Part shown: piece after piece, positions 1-13,082 of the stretch
Numbering within the stretch: the stretch's first letter is position 1
Layout of the letters: each line of letters opens with the position of its first letter
Made by a program: the position numbers and the translations under genes
Origin: Mortierella alpina
Lineage: Eukaryota > Mortierellomycota > Mortierellomycetes > Mortierellales > Mortierellaceae
Assembly: GCA_029449245.1 (NCBI GenBank)
Contig: JANATF010000012.1
Coordinates: 496,001 to 560,000, forward strand
Length of the DNA: 64,000 bases
Direction of reading: 5' to 3'
Notes under the pieces: model-generated
What the model was told of the DNA's origin: nothing
The model's input: only the letters and a program-made list of their open reading frames with translations
Database searches by the model: none

Positions 1-2623
1 AAATTTGTTGAAACCGTCCAGCGTCCTGACTCTTTTTGCGACAATATACTTTTGAGCTGAAAAGTCTCTTTGTGCTTGGGCATAGATCCTCCGGAGCTAC
101 TCCATATCCCCCACGCGACCAGCCCCCACGAGGTAGTCTTGATCTCCTCCAAGCACTCTCGGCCACAGAAGCTCTGGACGATATCGCTGCCCAGGCTGGC
201 ATGACTACAGACGACATGAAAGCCTCATTTCATATCATTTACCAGCACCTGCGCGAAAAACACCACCTCGACAGACTATTCCACGCCCTTTATCTGAGGA
301 CTGATGGTTATTTGGGTGCACTTGAGGATACGGAGACAGGCTCTCAGAACGGGATCCGCTTCGGTAAGTATACCACGAACAAAGGGAGATTATCAAAGGC
401 ATGGGTGCGCGTTGGAGGACGTCAGTCATTGATCTCAGCTGATGAAAGCACCCAGGACTACGATCAGCAGTTCGCTGTCAAAGCGGACAAAGTTTCATGT
501 ACTCACGTTGTCCTTGACGCTTGACCAAAACGCCTTTAAAGTTAATAGAGTCGATGTTGTCTACCCAGGCCCATCAGAGCTACGATCCACTATCACTCGT
601 GCTCGTGCGAGCGACTTTGACTTGTCGCTACTGATCCACTTTCTAACGGAACCTCTGCTCCGCTTTCGGATCTGCGCGATGGCTCATCTTCTCGAAGCTG
701 CATTTGGTCTTGTCAACGGTGGCTGGGAGGAGTATCTCCGCGTGTTAACGGATGATGAGCATGGGTATGTGATGCGAAGACTACAAGCTCTGTTTCTCGA
801 ACTGTTCGAACAGCCTGTAGCCCAGACTAGTTTGAGGCGATTCCTGTCGGCACTATGCGAATGGATAGCAAGTGATCAACGCGAGGAGAGCAACGAGGAG
901 CAACTTCCGGAACTGCCTGCGGTTGTCAAAGAGGTTTTCCCATGCTCGGAAACAGTGCTCCAGGAGATACTGAACATCAAAGGGGCCGCCTTTCGCGATG
1001 TGGCATTCAAACACGAGATTCAAATGCTCCTCAAGTTTTTGGTGCTCTCACTACGAGACAGGAAATTTGCTTCCGCGGATGACTGGATCAAGGAGGGGAA
1101 TGCAGTTATCGGGAACTTGCAGCACTCGCTTTATGCTGGTCAGTACCGCGGTCCGATCCAACGCTTAATTCACATCACAGTCAACGTGGCCGACCAGATA
1201 TGGGAGGGCGGAGGTGCAACACATACAAGCTTGGCCATCGAAAAGTGTCTGGCGACGATCATTCAGAAGTTCCTCGAGGGCAGAGACGGGCATGCCTTGG
1301 GGGCAGACCTGGCGCTTGAGGCTGGTTTTCGGAGCGGATGGGACGTCATGGGTGACCTTGAAAGGCTCGTGCTGACCATTAGCGAGAATATTGCCACTAT
1401 CCCGCTCCCAGCCTTTGTTTGGAAGAGAAGAAAGTCGGAGGTCCACCTGGACTCGGCCATTGTCCGGTTTCCTCAGTTGGACCCAAACTGCATCCGCTTG
1501 AACTCTTCGATGGAGTTTCACAAAGAAACAAACAAGCTACGTCGACGATGGAACCTCAAAATGCAAGTTCTGAGAACCAACTTTATAAGTAACCACAACA
1601 TGCTTGTTAATGTGTATACCATAATGCCATGCTCAATATTGCCTGCTTCTCTCTTCTCTCTCTAGTTCCAATGTCGAGCTGGAAGCCAAGAATGTTGCAT
1701 ACTACTTTGTGAGCAAATCTGCACTGTTTGGTCGCCTTGTGGATACGGGCGCGTTGAGTCTTTCTATCCCGCCCAGCAGCCTATGCGTCGAGATGGACTT
1801 CGTTTTCTTGCCTCCGGGTATCCTACGCCGTCTGGTCACCGCCCCTCAAGAGTCAGGGGATGATCTTGGACAGAAGCATCTGATTGCATCGGCAGCACAT
1901 CGTGCCTTGTCCTTTATGCCTTCTCCGCCAATCACGACTCGCCGACGCTCCCTTGTAGAGTCCCTGACCTCCCAGCCGTCGACTGATATCGACAGCGCGA
2001 CTCAAACTGCTCTCCGAACTGGCACTCGATTCCGCCATGAGATTACTCGAAACGTATCAGAGGATGCTAGGTCGGCCTTTGAAGCTGTCGCACGAACTCT
2101 GTACCCCAACCGACCCCAGTCTTTGAGCCAACAGCTCAACCACTTGGAGCAGCGAGCTGCTGCTCGGATTCCGTCGCGAGATCGCCTGTCGCTCGGTCGT
2201 CCCCAACGTCGCTACACGTATGGAAATGGGACTCAGAGTCTCTTCACGAACGGATCAGAGACCCTAGACAGCACTGCTAGACCCGGTCCAGCAGCACCAG
2301 TGAGCTCAGGCTACGGTGCCACAGCATACTACAGGTCTCTTATCGAAGCCACGGAGGCCAGGAGCGAGGTGTTTATGAAGGTGAGAACATGCTGTGTCCA
2401 TCTTCGGAAGATCACTGTCCAAGTCCATGACACCAAACACCCTCTTCTCCAGGCTGTGGTGCATCCCATACTGGTTCGTCAACTTCGCAAAGCCCTTGAA
2501 CAGACGCTGAGGCAGGCTATCCTGGAGATGGTAGGCGCGATCAATATTGGTGCGGAGCAAGTCATGAGCTTCATGCAGCAAGAGTTACATGCACCTCAAC
2601 CGCAACATCCTAGGTCGGGGTAA
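1..2623 (+). CDS. HAM1-like / DUF5923 family protein, 5' partial
   Basis: The 3' part of a gene whose start lies off the window. Protein is open from about base 36 to the TAA after 2620. Likely junctions are a donor GTAAGT at 364 and an intron near 1614-1665 (donor GTATAC, acceptor CTCTCTAG). The segment after it (VELEAKNVAYYFVSKSALFG, then LVDTGALSLSIPPSSLCVEM) and the preceding IPLPAFVW...SEVHLDSA stretch resemble the N-terminal domain of fungal HAM1-like/DUF5923 proteins, which have a BPI/lipid-transfer-like fold. That identification is from remembered family pattern. The C-terminus is Ser/Arg-rich. Reading frame changes between about 363 and 520: either the first intron ends at 448, or there is a one-base difference near 490-500. 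Function is unknown for the family; no catalytic motif is visible. It is convergent with MMM1. Confidence 0.55.
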
Positions 2624-2833
2624 CTGCAGCTACACCAGCGTTTTGTGCGCCTGCCCAAGCAAGCAGGAGTCGGACATTACTGTGGCCAAGCCTCTATCCG
2701 GAGCGTTCTAGCACACGGGGTGGGGCGTTGATCCAATTCGATCATTCTTTGAGTATCACAACATTCTTAGCAACACATGTTAGCAGAGTGAACTTGCAAG
2801 TTATGATACATAGTTTTCTATTGAGAGGTGGCA

Positions 2834-2850
2834 GGGGGGGGGGGGGGGGG
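2834..2850 (+). repeat. Poly-G tract of 17
   Basis: An uninterrupted run of G on the plus strand, only 11 bp beyond the MMM1 stop codon. In MMM1 sense it is a C17 tract at the start of the 3' untranslated region. Exact length is uncertain because homopolymers are error-prone. Confidence 0.9.
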
Positions 2851-2861
2851 AGGCTCTGCTG

Positions 2862-4124
2862 CTATTGCTGCTTTCCATTGGCGTTGCTGCTACTGGTGCT
2901 TTGACTTTTGGCATAGATATCTCGCTTAGCCCAGAACGTTGGCATGGCAATGTCACGCCCATTCGGATATACGCACTTGTCAACAAAAAACCCCCGCAAC
3001 TTGGACGTGATCAAATCCGTGACCTTGGGGACGTCCTCCAGTTTGGTCCTTGCGCCCAAAAGTGATTGTACACCAAACTCGAGATCAAAGTCCGGCAGGG
3101 TGGATATGGAGATGTGCTGCTGTCCGTCGATCGTATTAAATTGCAGTGTTATCTATGATTCCGAATGAAAAAAAAAAAAACGATGAGTTGACGATATCCA
3201 GCAGGGAGATTCTCGGACTCATTACGTCGATCCTTCGTAGATCATCATTCGACAGTACCGTTGCCTGAAATTTAACAACAGACAGGACTAGTGACACTGG
3301 CAGAGCTGCTATCCTTGGACGAGGCCAGTTAATTAGCACCGACGTCTCGATGCCAAGCATGATTTGGTCGTTGAAGTCAATGTCGATTTCTGCCCTGACA
3401 CTGCCTGAAGGTTGATCCGCTGGCCTAATCCTTGCCCGGCTCAGAACTGGAAAATCTTCACCAAGGTTCAGTTCCGTCACCCGGATATGTCCCTGAGGAA
3501 AACATAAACAAAAAACATGGTCGCCATGTTAAATACAGCGTGATCTACTCTGTACCAAAATCGCCAGATCAGGCTTCAGATCGGAAGTGCTGCTTTACCA
3601 CCCAGTCTGGTCGGACTCCTCCATTGAGGGCTTCCGCCAAGGCCTTGATCAATCTGTTGTTCACCTTCGAGTCGTCTCTATACTGGGCAATGGCCTGAGC
3701 CATCAGAACGCTCATCCAGTCCAGTGACTCCGGCGTGTGGTCGTACACATCGTATAGGGTTTTGTTCAAGATGGTGGTGGTCGAGGGGAGAGACGGCTTC
3801 GTTGGGGGCGCCGGGATAGCGACTCCTCTGTTGGAGAAGGACCGGGGCTATAAATCGATCGACGGAAGGTAAGTCGGGCGTTTTGTGAGGACCGCGTGTT
3901 CTGCAACAGCAGGTTTGTGTAGGTCAGCGTACCTTGCGACCATAACGAACGTCTTCCAAGAGCAGGTACTTGAAGCAGACGATGACAAGCAAGACGACGC
4001 TGAGCTGTCCCAGAAGCAGTCCTGTGGTGAATGACATTCCTGAGGAGTTGTGGCATTGCTTTGCAATCTCTACCCAGAATTCCTGGCCCTCGGGCGTTAG
4101 CACCTCAACCTGATGATTCGCCAT
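2862..4124 (-). CDS. MMM1: ERMES complex subunit Mmm1 (SMP domain)
   Basis: Mmm1 is the ER-anchored subunit of the ER-mitochondria encounter structure; its SMP domain carries phospholipid between the membranes. Four exons fit in frame: 4124-3933, 3847-3599, 3492-3259 and 3152-2862, giving 321 aa. The N-terminus is short, with one membrane span at residues 32-54 (FTTGLLLGQLSVVLLVIVCF), as in the family. After a Pro/Thr linker the SMP domain runs from about 103 (ESLDWMSVLMAQAIAQYR) through VTELNLGEDFP and SLLGARTKLEDVPK to VYPNGRDIAMP. All splice sites are GT-AG and all exons are phase 0. A longer in-frame reading upstream of 4124 uses TTG only, so the ATG at 4124 was chosen. It is divergent from histone H4 across about 495 bp. 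Mmm1 is a fungal marker gene; the call is firm. Confidence 0.95.
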
Positions 4125-4931
<807 letters not shown>

Positions 4932-5100
4932 GTTTCCCCTTTTCACCCTTCAGGCTCAACCTGCGCTTGTGGTCTCCGCAACTACAGAATCGCTCTTATC
5001 CATAATGGATTCACCTCCCCCTCTTTTGTACCCTCTTCTCGCTTGGCTTCGTATTCCGGCAGCTGTCTTTGAAATAAACATGGCTTTATGATGCTGTCTT

Positions 5101-7450
5101 TTACTTTTTGGTGTTCAAAGGAGGAAACATGGGTGGGCCACCAATAACGACTCGTCTCTTCTCGCGTTCCGTCTCCCAGCCTCGACCCAGCTTGGCAAAC
5201 TCCCAGGACCGCTCATCCTTTCGGATATCTAGCTGATCAAGAATCTCAGAGGTCTTGGAAGGCATGATGGGCTGAAGCATCAATGCAGACAGACGAACGG
5301 CTTCCATAGTGTGCCACAAAACGACATCCAGGCGGTCCTTCCTCGCAGGATCCTTGACCAGTTTCCATGGTTCCGCATGACTAAAGTGAGAGTTCGCCTG
5401 CAAGAACAGAAAGGTAGAGAAAAACAAGAACGAGAGCCGCATTAGATTACTGGTGAGAAAACATGGGCCACAGTCTTTTTTTTTATTTTCCAGGGCAGAT
5501 AGGAAAACTGTACGTACCTCTGCAAGCATGTCAAAGATGGCCTGCGTGGCATGGGTCGTCCTGTATTCTGACAGAGCCTCGTCGACGGTACTCTGCAAGC
5601 GCTGCATCTTCTCACGCAAGAGCATATCATCCGGATGGAGATTTTCCGTTTCGGGCGCTGATGGGATCAACGAGGATGGGTTCAACGCGACTGAGGTCGA
5701 TCGACTCAACAGGTTTCCAAGTTGGCCCGCAAGCGACTTTCTATACCTCGCAGTAACCATTTCAGACGAGTAATCTACAAACAGATCCAGGTTAGTTGCT
5801 ACTACGCATGTTTTCAATAGAAGTCCCAGGTCTCGCTTTTTCCATACCTGCATCATCGGCAAGTCCTCCGTCGTTCATCAGGTAAAAGCGAATAGCATCG
5901 GTGCCAAACTCCTTCATGGCCGTAAAAGGGTCCACAACATTGCCGATACTTTTGGACATCTTCAGCTTGCTCTGGGTCCAATGGGCATGTGCGATGATGG
6001 TTTTTGGTGGCGCTAGTTCTGCAGCCATCAAGAACGCAGGCCAGTAGACCGCATGGAAACGAAGAATGTCTTTACCCACGACCTGAGCATCCGCAGGCCA
6101 TCCGCTGACAGCCCTATCTCCCTTTGACAGGTCTTTCCAAGGGTATCCTGTGACAGTGAGGTAGTTGGTGAGGGCGTCCATCCACACATACATGACATGG
6201 CTATCGTCTCCAGGGACGGGTATGCCCCAGGTGAGTCTGGACTTTGGTCGAGAAATCGAGAGATCAGCAAGTCCGCTTTTGAGCCAGCCTTGAACCTCCT
6301 GATGCCTGCCTTTTGGCAGAATGGCTGTTGCGAAAGGGACGCCACTGTGCTGTTAGCTGCTGTCGCTGGATAGTTCAGCGACCGTGCGCCAACCGCCAAA
6401 TACACACACACATACATACCTTCCGGGTTCTGATCCAACCACTTCGTCAGTTTGTCGGTGAATGCACTCAGCTTGAACTTGTAGTTTTCTTCAGTTGTCC
6501 ACTCGACTTGTTTTCCAGTTTCTGTTGATATCTAAGAACACAGCGTGCATGTGGCATTCGTGTGAGTTGTCATGGTCCTCATGAACGGGCTTAGGCTAAG
6601 CTTAACTGAACAAAGCCTTACATGGTATTTAGCGCCAGTTTTCTCATTGATCTTCTCTTCCACCTGGGTCGAAGGGTAGTAGGCTTCGTCCGATACCGAG
6701 TACCAGCCCTCGTGCTGCCCTTTGTAGATGTATCCTCGGGCCCACAATTGATCCCACAGCTCCTTAACTGCTACTGCGTGTCGTGGCTCCGTAGTCCGGA
6801 TGTACGTGGTGTAGCTGATATTCGCGGCATCGAACAGATCTCGAAAGTGTTGAGAGACCTTATCACACAACTCTATTTCCTTCATTCCGGCTTGCTGAGC
6901 AGCTTGTTGAATCTAATATGCGGGTACATTCTCGATCAGTATTCATGTAGCGATGAAAGAGTCTCTGATGAGACGATCTATGCACGCGCGGAGAATCATC
7001 GGAAATCGCGACCAACCTTGAGTCCATGTTCGTCCGTTCCTGTGCTGAGGATTGCTTTCCGACCCTTCAGTTCCTGAAACCTCTTGAACGTATCCGCAAG
7101 GACGGCCGAATGCAAATGTCCGATATGAGGAACTATTCGATGCATAAAAGCGTGTCAATAACTGCGGATCAAACTTCAAGAGACGATCGCATATTTGACC
7201 TGATACTGGAGAGTGCGTCGAATCACAAGGCCTTACCCGCGTTGACATAAAAAATAGGCGTTGTGATGTAGTAAGGTTTTTGTGCTTCCAGAGCTGTTTG
7301 TGTGCTGTAGAGACTTTTATGTGCTCTGAAACTTGTCCACGAGAGGTTGTGAGGCAAACAAGACGATGGCGAGGGGTAACTGGCACGCTGCAGCCCTTTA
7401 GGGTATGTGCAAGGTGTTAAGCGCCTCAGTAATGAGACCGGGGTCGACAT
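5101..7450 (-). CDS. MSM1: Mitochondrial methionyl-tRNA synthetase
   Basis: Charges tRNA-Met in the mitochondrial matrix (class I synthetase). Seven exons fit in frame: 7450-7237, 7132-7017, 6912-6622, 6531-6420, 6324-5848, 5774-5518 and 5397-5101, giving 587 aa. The N-terminal 50 residues are rich in Arg, Ser and Leu with almost no acids ([19 protein letters not shown]), a mitochondrial presequence. Then comes [12 protein letters not shown], the HIGH signature as PHIGH at about residues 73-77, STGTDEHG, the [11 protein letters not shown] segment and KMSKS in [14 protein letters not shown]. The C-terminal anticodon-binding helices follow ([16 protein letters not shown]). The fifth exon start (AACAG|CC at 6325/6324) was chosen because it keeps the LSISRP and WGIPVPGDD motifs in frame. 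It diverges from RIP1. Confidence 0.96.
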
Positions 7451-7675
7451 GTTGAGGAGTGTAGTTTCGCAGAATGAATGTTGCCTCGGAAGAGGCAGGC
7501 CTGAAAGGATCAAAGCCCTGCAGTATTAGCAACTTTTTCAACGCTGTGATGTGAGTACACCACGTGATATACAATCTTCGGTGCCTCTCGGCAAAACAAC
7601 CGCTTGATCGCTTTGATCGCAAGTCATCTTGGTCCATTCCGTTCTTCCCACTCCACTCACTTCAACAACTCAACA
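7451..7675. promoter_or_regulatory. Bidirectional MSM1 / RIP1 upstream region
   Basis: Only 225 bp separate the start codons of two nuclear genes for mitochondrial proteins. A CACGTGA element at 7561-7567 is an E-box of the kind bound by Cbf1-type bHLH factors in fungi (family knowledge). No clear TATA box. Shared control of the pair is inferred. Confidence 0.5.
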
Positions 7676-8963
7676 ATGGTCTCCCTCGCAGCTAGATTGG
7701 CTTCCGCTTCCTTGAACCGCACGGCTCGTGTCGCTGCTGCACGCAACATCCTTGGTATGTGCTGGTCCCGGAGTTTTGTACCTACATTTAATTGAAGTGG
7801 TTCTGGGAAAGAGGGTGCTCCGGCGGTCTTGCACCTTGGGTGCACTTCAAGATCAGGACTATGAGCTGGGTGCAGTTTAATTACTTGCACTTTCACGTCT
7901 CTGTGCAGTGGACCCGCAGTTGTTGTCAGCTGGATCAACAAGCTCCGGTAGACCGAAATGTGGACTCGGGATGAATCTCCGAGGATTGCCGATTAGCGAA
8001 GGAAAGACAGATGGAGGGAGTCCGGATGCTCAAACAGGAGCTCACAAGGGCGTTCGCAGACTTTCTTTTCGCGATATGCAGCGGAATGGAGTCGGATCGG
8101 CAACTTGCAATGCACTCTAATTCACTTTGCCAAGAAGCTGCATCTCACTACTGGATACTACTTACCCCTGAACCACGGTCCTACGTATTCAGGATCAGCT
8201 ACCCGTTGCTGTGTATCGTACCTCAAAGGACTCGGGCCTGACCACCTTTAATATTGTCCCTGGTAGCCCCCGCAGGACTTGCTGCTCAGGTTCGTCTCAA
8301 CCACAGCTCGGCGCGTGATACCACCACCATTCCCGACTTTAGCAAGTACAAGAACGGATCTGGCGACACGACCAACCGCGCTTTCTCATACTTCATGGTC
8401 GGAACCACCGGAGCCGTGTCCTTTGTTGGAGCCAAGACCACCGTCGCTGACTTTTTGGCCAATATGTCCGCTTCGGCTGATGTTTTGGCTTTGGCCAAGG
8501 TAGAGGTTGACCTCAACACCATCCCCGAGGGACGCAATGTTACCATCAAGTGGCGCGGAAAGCCCGTGTTCATTAGACATCGCACTGCTGATGAGATTGA
8601 CGAGGCCAACTCGGTCAACATTGCCGAGCTCCGTGATCCCCAGAACGATGCTGAGCGTGCTTCAAAGCCCGAGTGGTTGATTATGTTGGGTACGTGGCCC
8701 GAGGAGTTTGTTTGTAACAGGTAGACCAGTGCTATCTACACCATCATCTGAACGCGTTTTTGCCCTTTGTTTGTCAATTAGGTGTCTGCACTCACTTGGG
8801 ATGCGTCCCAATTGGCGAGGCTGGTGATTATGGCGGTTGGTATTGCCCCTGCCACGGATCCCATTACGATATTTCTGGACGTATTCGCAAGGGACCTGCA
8901 CCGCTGAACCTCGAGATTCCCGCCCACTCGTTCGAGGAGGGCAACAAGCTTGTCATCGGATAA
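7676..8963 (+). CDS. RIP1: Rieske iron-sulfur protein of the cytochrome bc1 complex
   Basis: Carries the 2Fe-2S cluster of respiratory complex III in the inner mitochondrial membrane. Exons 7676-7754, 8276-8689 and 8782-8963 give 224 aa. The N-terminus is a presequence ([20 protein letters not shown]). The hinge and membrane anchor follow ([20 protein letters not shown]). The two cluster boxes are CTHLGC and CPCHGSH, with GPAPLNL after them, so all ligands (2 Cys, 2 His) and the disulfide cysteines are present. The first intron is 521 nt, long for this window; its donor is GTATGT and its acceptor CCCGCAG. AATAAA at 9031-9036 follows the stop. Confidence 0.97.
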
Positions 8964-9205
8964 ACTATCGCCACCTTCTCTTCATTTTTTCTCATCACTC
9001 CGTTTCCTGCACTTAGACCTTGTAGACCAAAATAAACCCATACCACGTGACTTAGCGGATTGGATTGCTTGCAGCCAACCTCCCATCAATGTGAATGACT
9101 CAACCTTCTCTCGACCATCGAATAACATCACATACAGGGATCGCGGAAAGAACCCCCGAGATATACGTATAACCAGCTCCGGAGATTCTGGACATACAAC
9201 ACTCA

Positions 9206-11122
9206 ATGGATAATCCTAATGAACTCCCTTCCATGACCATGACAGAGTACAAGGCGAAGCGCGACTCTTGTCGACAAAAGATTGCATCAAAATACGACAT
9301 CCTCGGCTTTATCAGTTCAGGAACCTATGGTCGGGTGTACAAAGCGAAGTCCAAGATTAAGTATGGAAAGGCGTCAGACGTCTTTGCGGTCTTCCTTCTT
9401 CAGTCGATGCTGTTCTTCCAAGAGACAGATATGCAGAGCGATATCTAACTGTTCCTCTTATTCTGGACATAGAAACGATGGAAAGGAGTACGCTATTAAG
9501 AAGTTTAAACCAGACAAGGAGGGCGAGGCAGCTACCTACATCGGGATATCACAGTCTGCATGCAGAGAGATCGCTGTAAGTTTATTTTTAATTCACAATG
9601 TCACCCACTGCTCAGTCACTGAGTAGTATGAGATGTCACCTTGAACGTACTACATGCTAATATAATCTATCCTTGTACAGCTTTGCCGGGAGCTGCATCA
9701 CGAAAACATTGTTGGACTGGAAGAGGTGCTACTGGAGGACAAGTCTATACATATGGTGTTCGAATATGCTGAGCATGATCTGCTGGTAAGTCCAACGCAA
9801 ATACGTCCTTGTGTTCAAGGTCGTTCACTCGAGAATATTGCATGTGGCGCGCATATCAGACGATTGACAGATTATTGTTGCTCGATATTTGTGTCATAGC
9901 AAATCATTGGGTTTCATAGTCACCCGGAGCGAAAGTTCATGTCAGAGTATACAATCAAGTCATTTTTGTGGCAGCTTCTGAACGGAGTAGCTTACCTTCA
10001 CGCCAACTGGGTCATGCACCGCGACTTGAAGCCAGCCAATATCCTGGTTACAGCCAACGGAGTGGTCAAAGTTGGTGGGTGCCGAAGGTTCAATCTGTCA
10101 TGTTCTATGACATTGGAGCGTAAGACCAAACTTCTTTTCTTCATACTCATCTTTTCATTTTTGGCTGCTCTGATAGGCGATCTTGGATTGGCGCGACTTT
10201 TCCACAAGCCGTTACAACCGCTATTCAATGGAGATAAGGTTGTAGTCACCATCTGGTACCGCGCTCCGGAGTTGTTGCTTGGGTCCCGGCATTACACAAA
10301 AGCCATCGACATATGGGCGATTGGGTGCATATTTGCGGAGCTAATTACACTACGGCCCATCTTTAAAGGCGAAGAAGCCAAGGTCGAGAACAAGAAGACG
10401 GTACCTTTTCAAAAAAATCAGCTGCAAAAGATTTTTGATATCCTTGGCAATCCTACAAGTAAGAGATCCGCGAGTGCGAGCAAAAAAAAACTGTGAATCT
10501 GCGAAAGGACGTGTGCACTGACCTTTGGGAACAAACTTTAACATTGCGTAGAGGAGCGCTGGCCAACGATCGATCAGCAGCCAGAATACCCGAACCTAAG
10601 TTCCTTTAGACCGTATGTTTCTCAACTCGCAGTGATTGCCATTTTTCAAGCAAATGGCTCTGCTGAACTGACTTGTATTCTTCTCAACCGTGTAGGACAC
10701 CAAACGTTTTGCGATCTATGTACCAAACCTGGCCCATCAAGAGTGAGCAAGGCTGCAATCTGCTGGCAGCGATGTTGGAGTACGACCCTTTGAAGCGGAT
10801 CACTGCTGAGGAAGCTCTCAACCATCCATACTTTCAAGAGGATCCCAAACCCGGACTTGAGTATGATTCTCATTGCAGTTTATGGCGCATACTCTATCTG
10901 CTGCGAGCAAACAAAGAGAGAAACGCAAAAAAAAAGTCTGACCAAATATTTCAATTTATCATTGGTAGCTCATTTGCAGGCCAGCCGGTCGAATTCCCGT
11001 TGAGGAGGATCACTAACGAGGACAAGGATATGAGGGCGACAGGAGCGGCGCCGAAGCCACACGCACATCCAGTTCCGCCCGTCAAAGACGACAGAAACAC
11101 CAAACGAGCACGCGTGGAATAA
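9206..11122 (+). CDS. SSN3: Cyclin-dependent kinase 8, Mediator kinase subunit
   Basis: Catalytic subunit of the Mediator CDK8 module, partner of cyclin C, acting on RNA polymerase II transcription. Eight exons fit in frame: 9206-9360, 9473-9575, 9681-9785, 9900-10074, 10177-10458, 10552-10612, 10696-10860 and 10969-11122, giving 399 aa. The Gly loop is [11 protein letters not shown], the Lys is in YAIKKF, and the C-helix is [14 protein letters not shown], the CDK8-type version of PSTAIRE. The catalytic loop is [10 protein letters not shown] and the metal motif is DLG rather than DFG. As in CDK8, the activation loop ([19 protein letters not shown]) has Asp where most CDKs have the phosphorylated Thr. 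The tail is basic (NTKRARVE). It lies 242 bp downstream of RIP1 in the same orientation. Confidence 0.93.
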
Positions 11123-11520
11123 AAAGGCCCTTTTTCTTTTTTGTTTTTTTACAAGGAGTCTTTGCATGCGGTTGAATGGCACAGCACGTTTTTCCGCGCT
11201 AGACCTTTTTTCATTTTTTTTTATCTCGTAACATTCGCTCAGGTAATAACGTGCATGTCATCCAAACAAGAACAATCGAGGAGTGCATATTGCGTGGGCA
11301 TTGCATGATGCACGGTATAAAGTTGACCAAATAGATGCAGTTCAAGAAGTCGGACCTTTTTTCTTTTTCTTTTGTAGTAAAGGGCACAAGCCTTGCAAAG
11401 AATGAGAAAAGTACCTATGTATATCTTGGTCATGCAGCCGAGTAATGACCAAGGTTCTTGCATAGTATTAGAGTGTATTTTTTTCCGAGTGTCGGAGAAC
11501 CACGCGAGCGTTCCACGTTT

Positions 11521-11559
<39 letters not shown>

Positions 11560-13082
11560 GCGAGAGCGAGCGAGCGAGAGTTTCTGTGAGTGAGAACAAG
11601 GGGGTGGACGGGGGACAGGGACAGGGTCAGAAAAATAAGACGAAGTCTATGGGTATCATAAATGGCCTGCGATGAGTGGTGCGCGAGAGCTTTTTTTTTT
11701 TTCTTGCGGGTTTGATGCGGCGTTTGCTGTATTCGAAACGAAAAAAGACAGTTGAGTTGCGCATGCACCAGTTGTGCGACCATGGCCACCGTGCCTGAAT
11801 TTGTCTTTTATTCCTGAGCGACACAAGGCAGGGATGGTCACTAGTGCAACGGGAGCGGGTCCACATGAAGACTGAATGTAGAAAATAAGAAGGCAAAGGT
11901 GGACTTTGGCCTGCCTGAAAAAAATTGAACCTGAGCGTTGATCACGAACGCACGCGTCTCTGGCCTGGTCATGCACTCTGCGTCCAGCGCTGAACCCGCT
12001 AGCAGGGAGGGGGGGTGTTTGTTTTGCAAGTGGAGTTGATAGAGAGACCTGCGCATTCAGGAGTGACCTTTGATCCAGAGCGAGCGCGGCGCCCGGTCTG
12101 GCCTTGTTGCGAGACCCGTCCGAGAGTATACAACAGCCGAGGATAGATCCTGGTCTCAGGCAGGTTCTTCGATGCTGCCAGGCCTCATCGGCAGCCCCGA
12201 GTGCTGGTTGTATTTCTGGGGTGTACAAGGACTCCCGTGGTGGTGGTCGTTTTTTGTGGTCCTCCATTTTTTTTCCTCCCTTTCCCTTTTTCCTTTTTCC
12301 TTTTTTTCTGTTGGAACGACCGACTCGCTGTCCTTCGCCATTTCTCTTGTGGACATTTCACATCCTCCGTCCATCATCCTCCCTTGCTCCTGCTCCTTGA
12401 TTGACGTTGTTCTCACTGGCACACTCTCACACCGTCTGTCGCTCTTTCCACACGCGCTCTTCCACTCGGTCGCTCACTCCCTCGGTCACTCTCTCCCGCA
12501 CTCTCACCCTCAGCCTCATTGACCAATTTTGTGTACTTTGCAGTCGCCCTTTTTCCTGCCGTGTCTTCAAACGCGCATCTCGCTGCCTTGACTCTGCCCT
12601 CTCCCGACGTTAGAATTGCGCGGCTCAGTCTATTGTAGGTACATGGCCGCTGATGGCACGCACGCTTGGTGATCCGTAGCCGCTTGTTTTTTTTCCACTC
12701 GACACTGCTCCTCAGGAAAAAGAAGCTCTGCAACTATTGGTTCTCTTCATCACGTCCACCAGCACCTTCATCACCTTCATCGTCGTGTCGGTGCACATCC
12801 ATCCTGTCTCTCTGACATCCCACACTGAGCTGGGGTTCCTGCCTTCCTGTTCTCCTCATCCCACTTTTTTATTCACTTTTATATGCTGTGTCTGTGATAC
12901 GTGCTCACCAGCGCGCACTTGACAGGAAAGAGAAAACACAGGCCGACTTTTAGCTGATCTGCCCGACTTCTACTCTTTCATTGATATTTTCAACGCGAAC
13001 AACAACAGCATCTCCGCGTTCTTGAACGAGCGTTCACTCACCAGGACAACATCTGTTTCTTCTCGCCAGTTGCATTCTGGTC
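11123..13082. other. Gene-free 2.0-kb region upstream of the histidine kinase
   Basis: No supported gene. It holds a (GA)n tract with GCGA interruptions at about 11520-11580 and T-rich runs at 12265-12310. Pyrimidine-rich sequence with ACTC/CTC clusters follows at 12420-12510. This is probably promoter and 5' leader of the kinase gene that starts at 13083. Confidence 0.6.
11519..11580 (+). repeat. (GA)n microsatellite
   Basis: About 28 bp of nearly pure GA, then GA/GCGA interrupted copies. It lies in the gene-free stretch after CDK8. Confidence 0.85.

Noticed and set aside
11656-12267. 203-aa minus-strand open frame after CDK8
   Set aside because: Low-complexity translation of T/A-rich leader sequence; no start context or homology.
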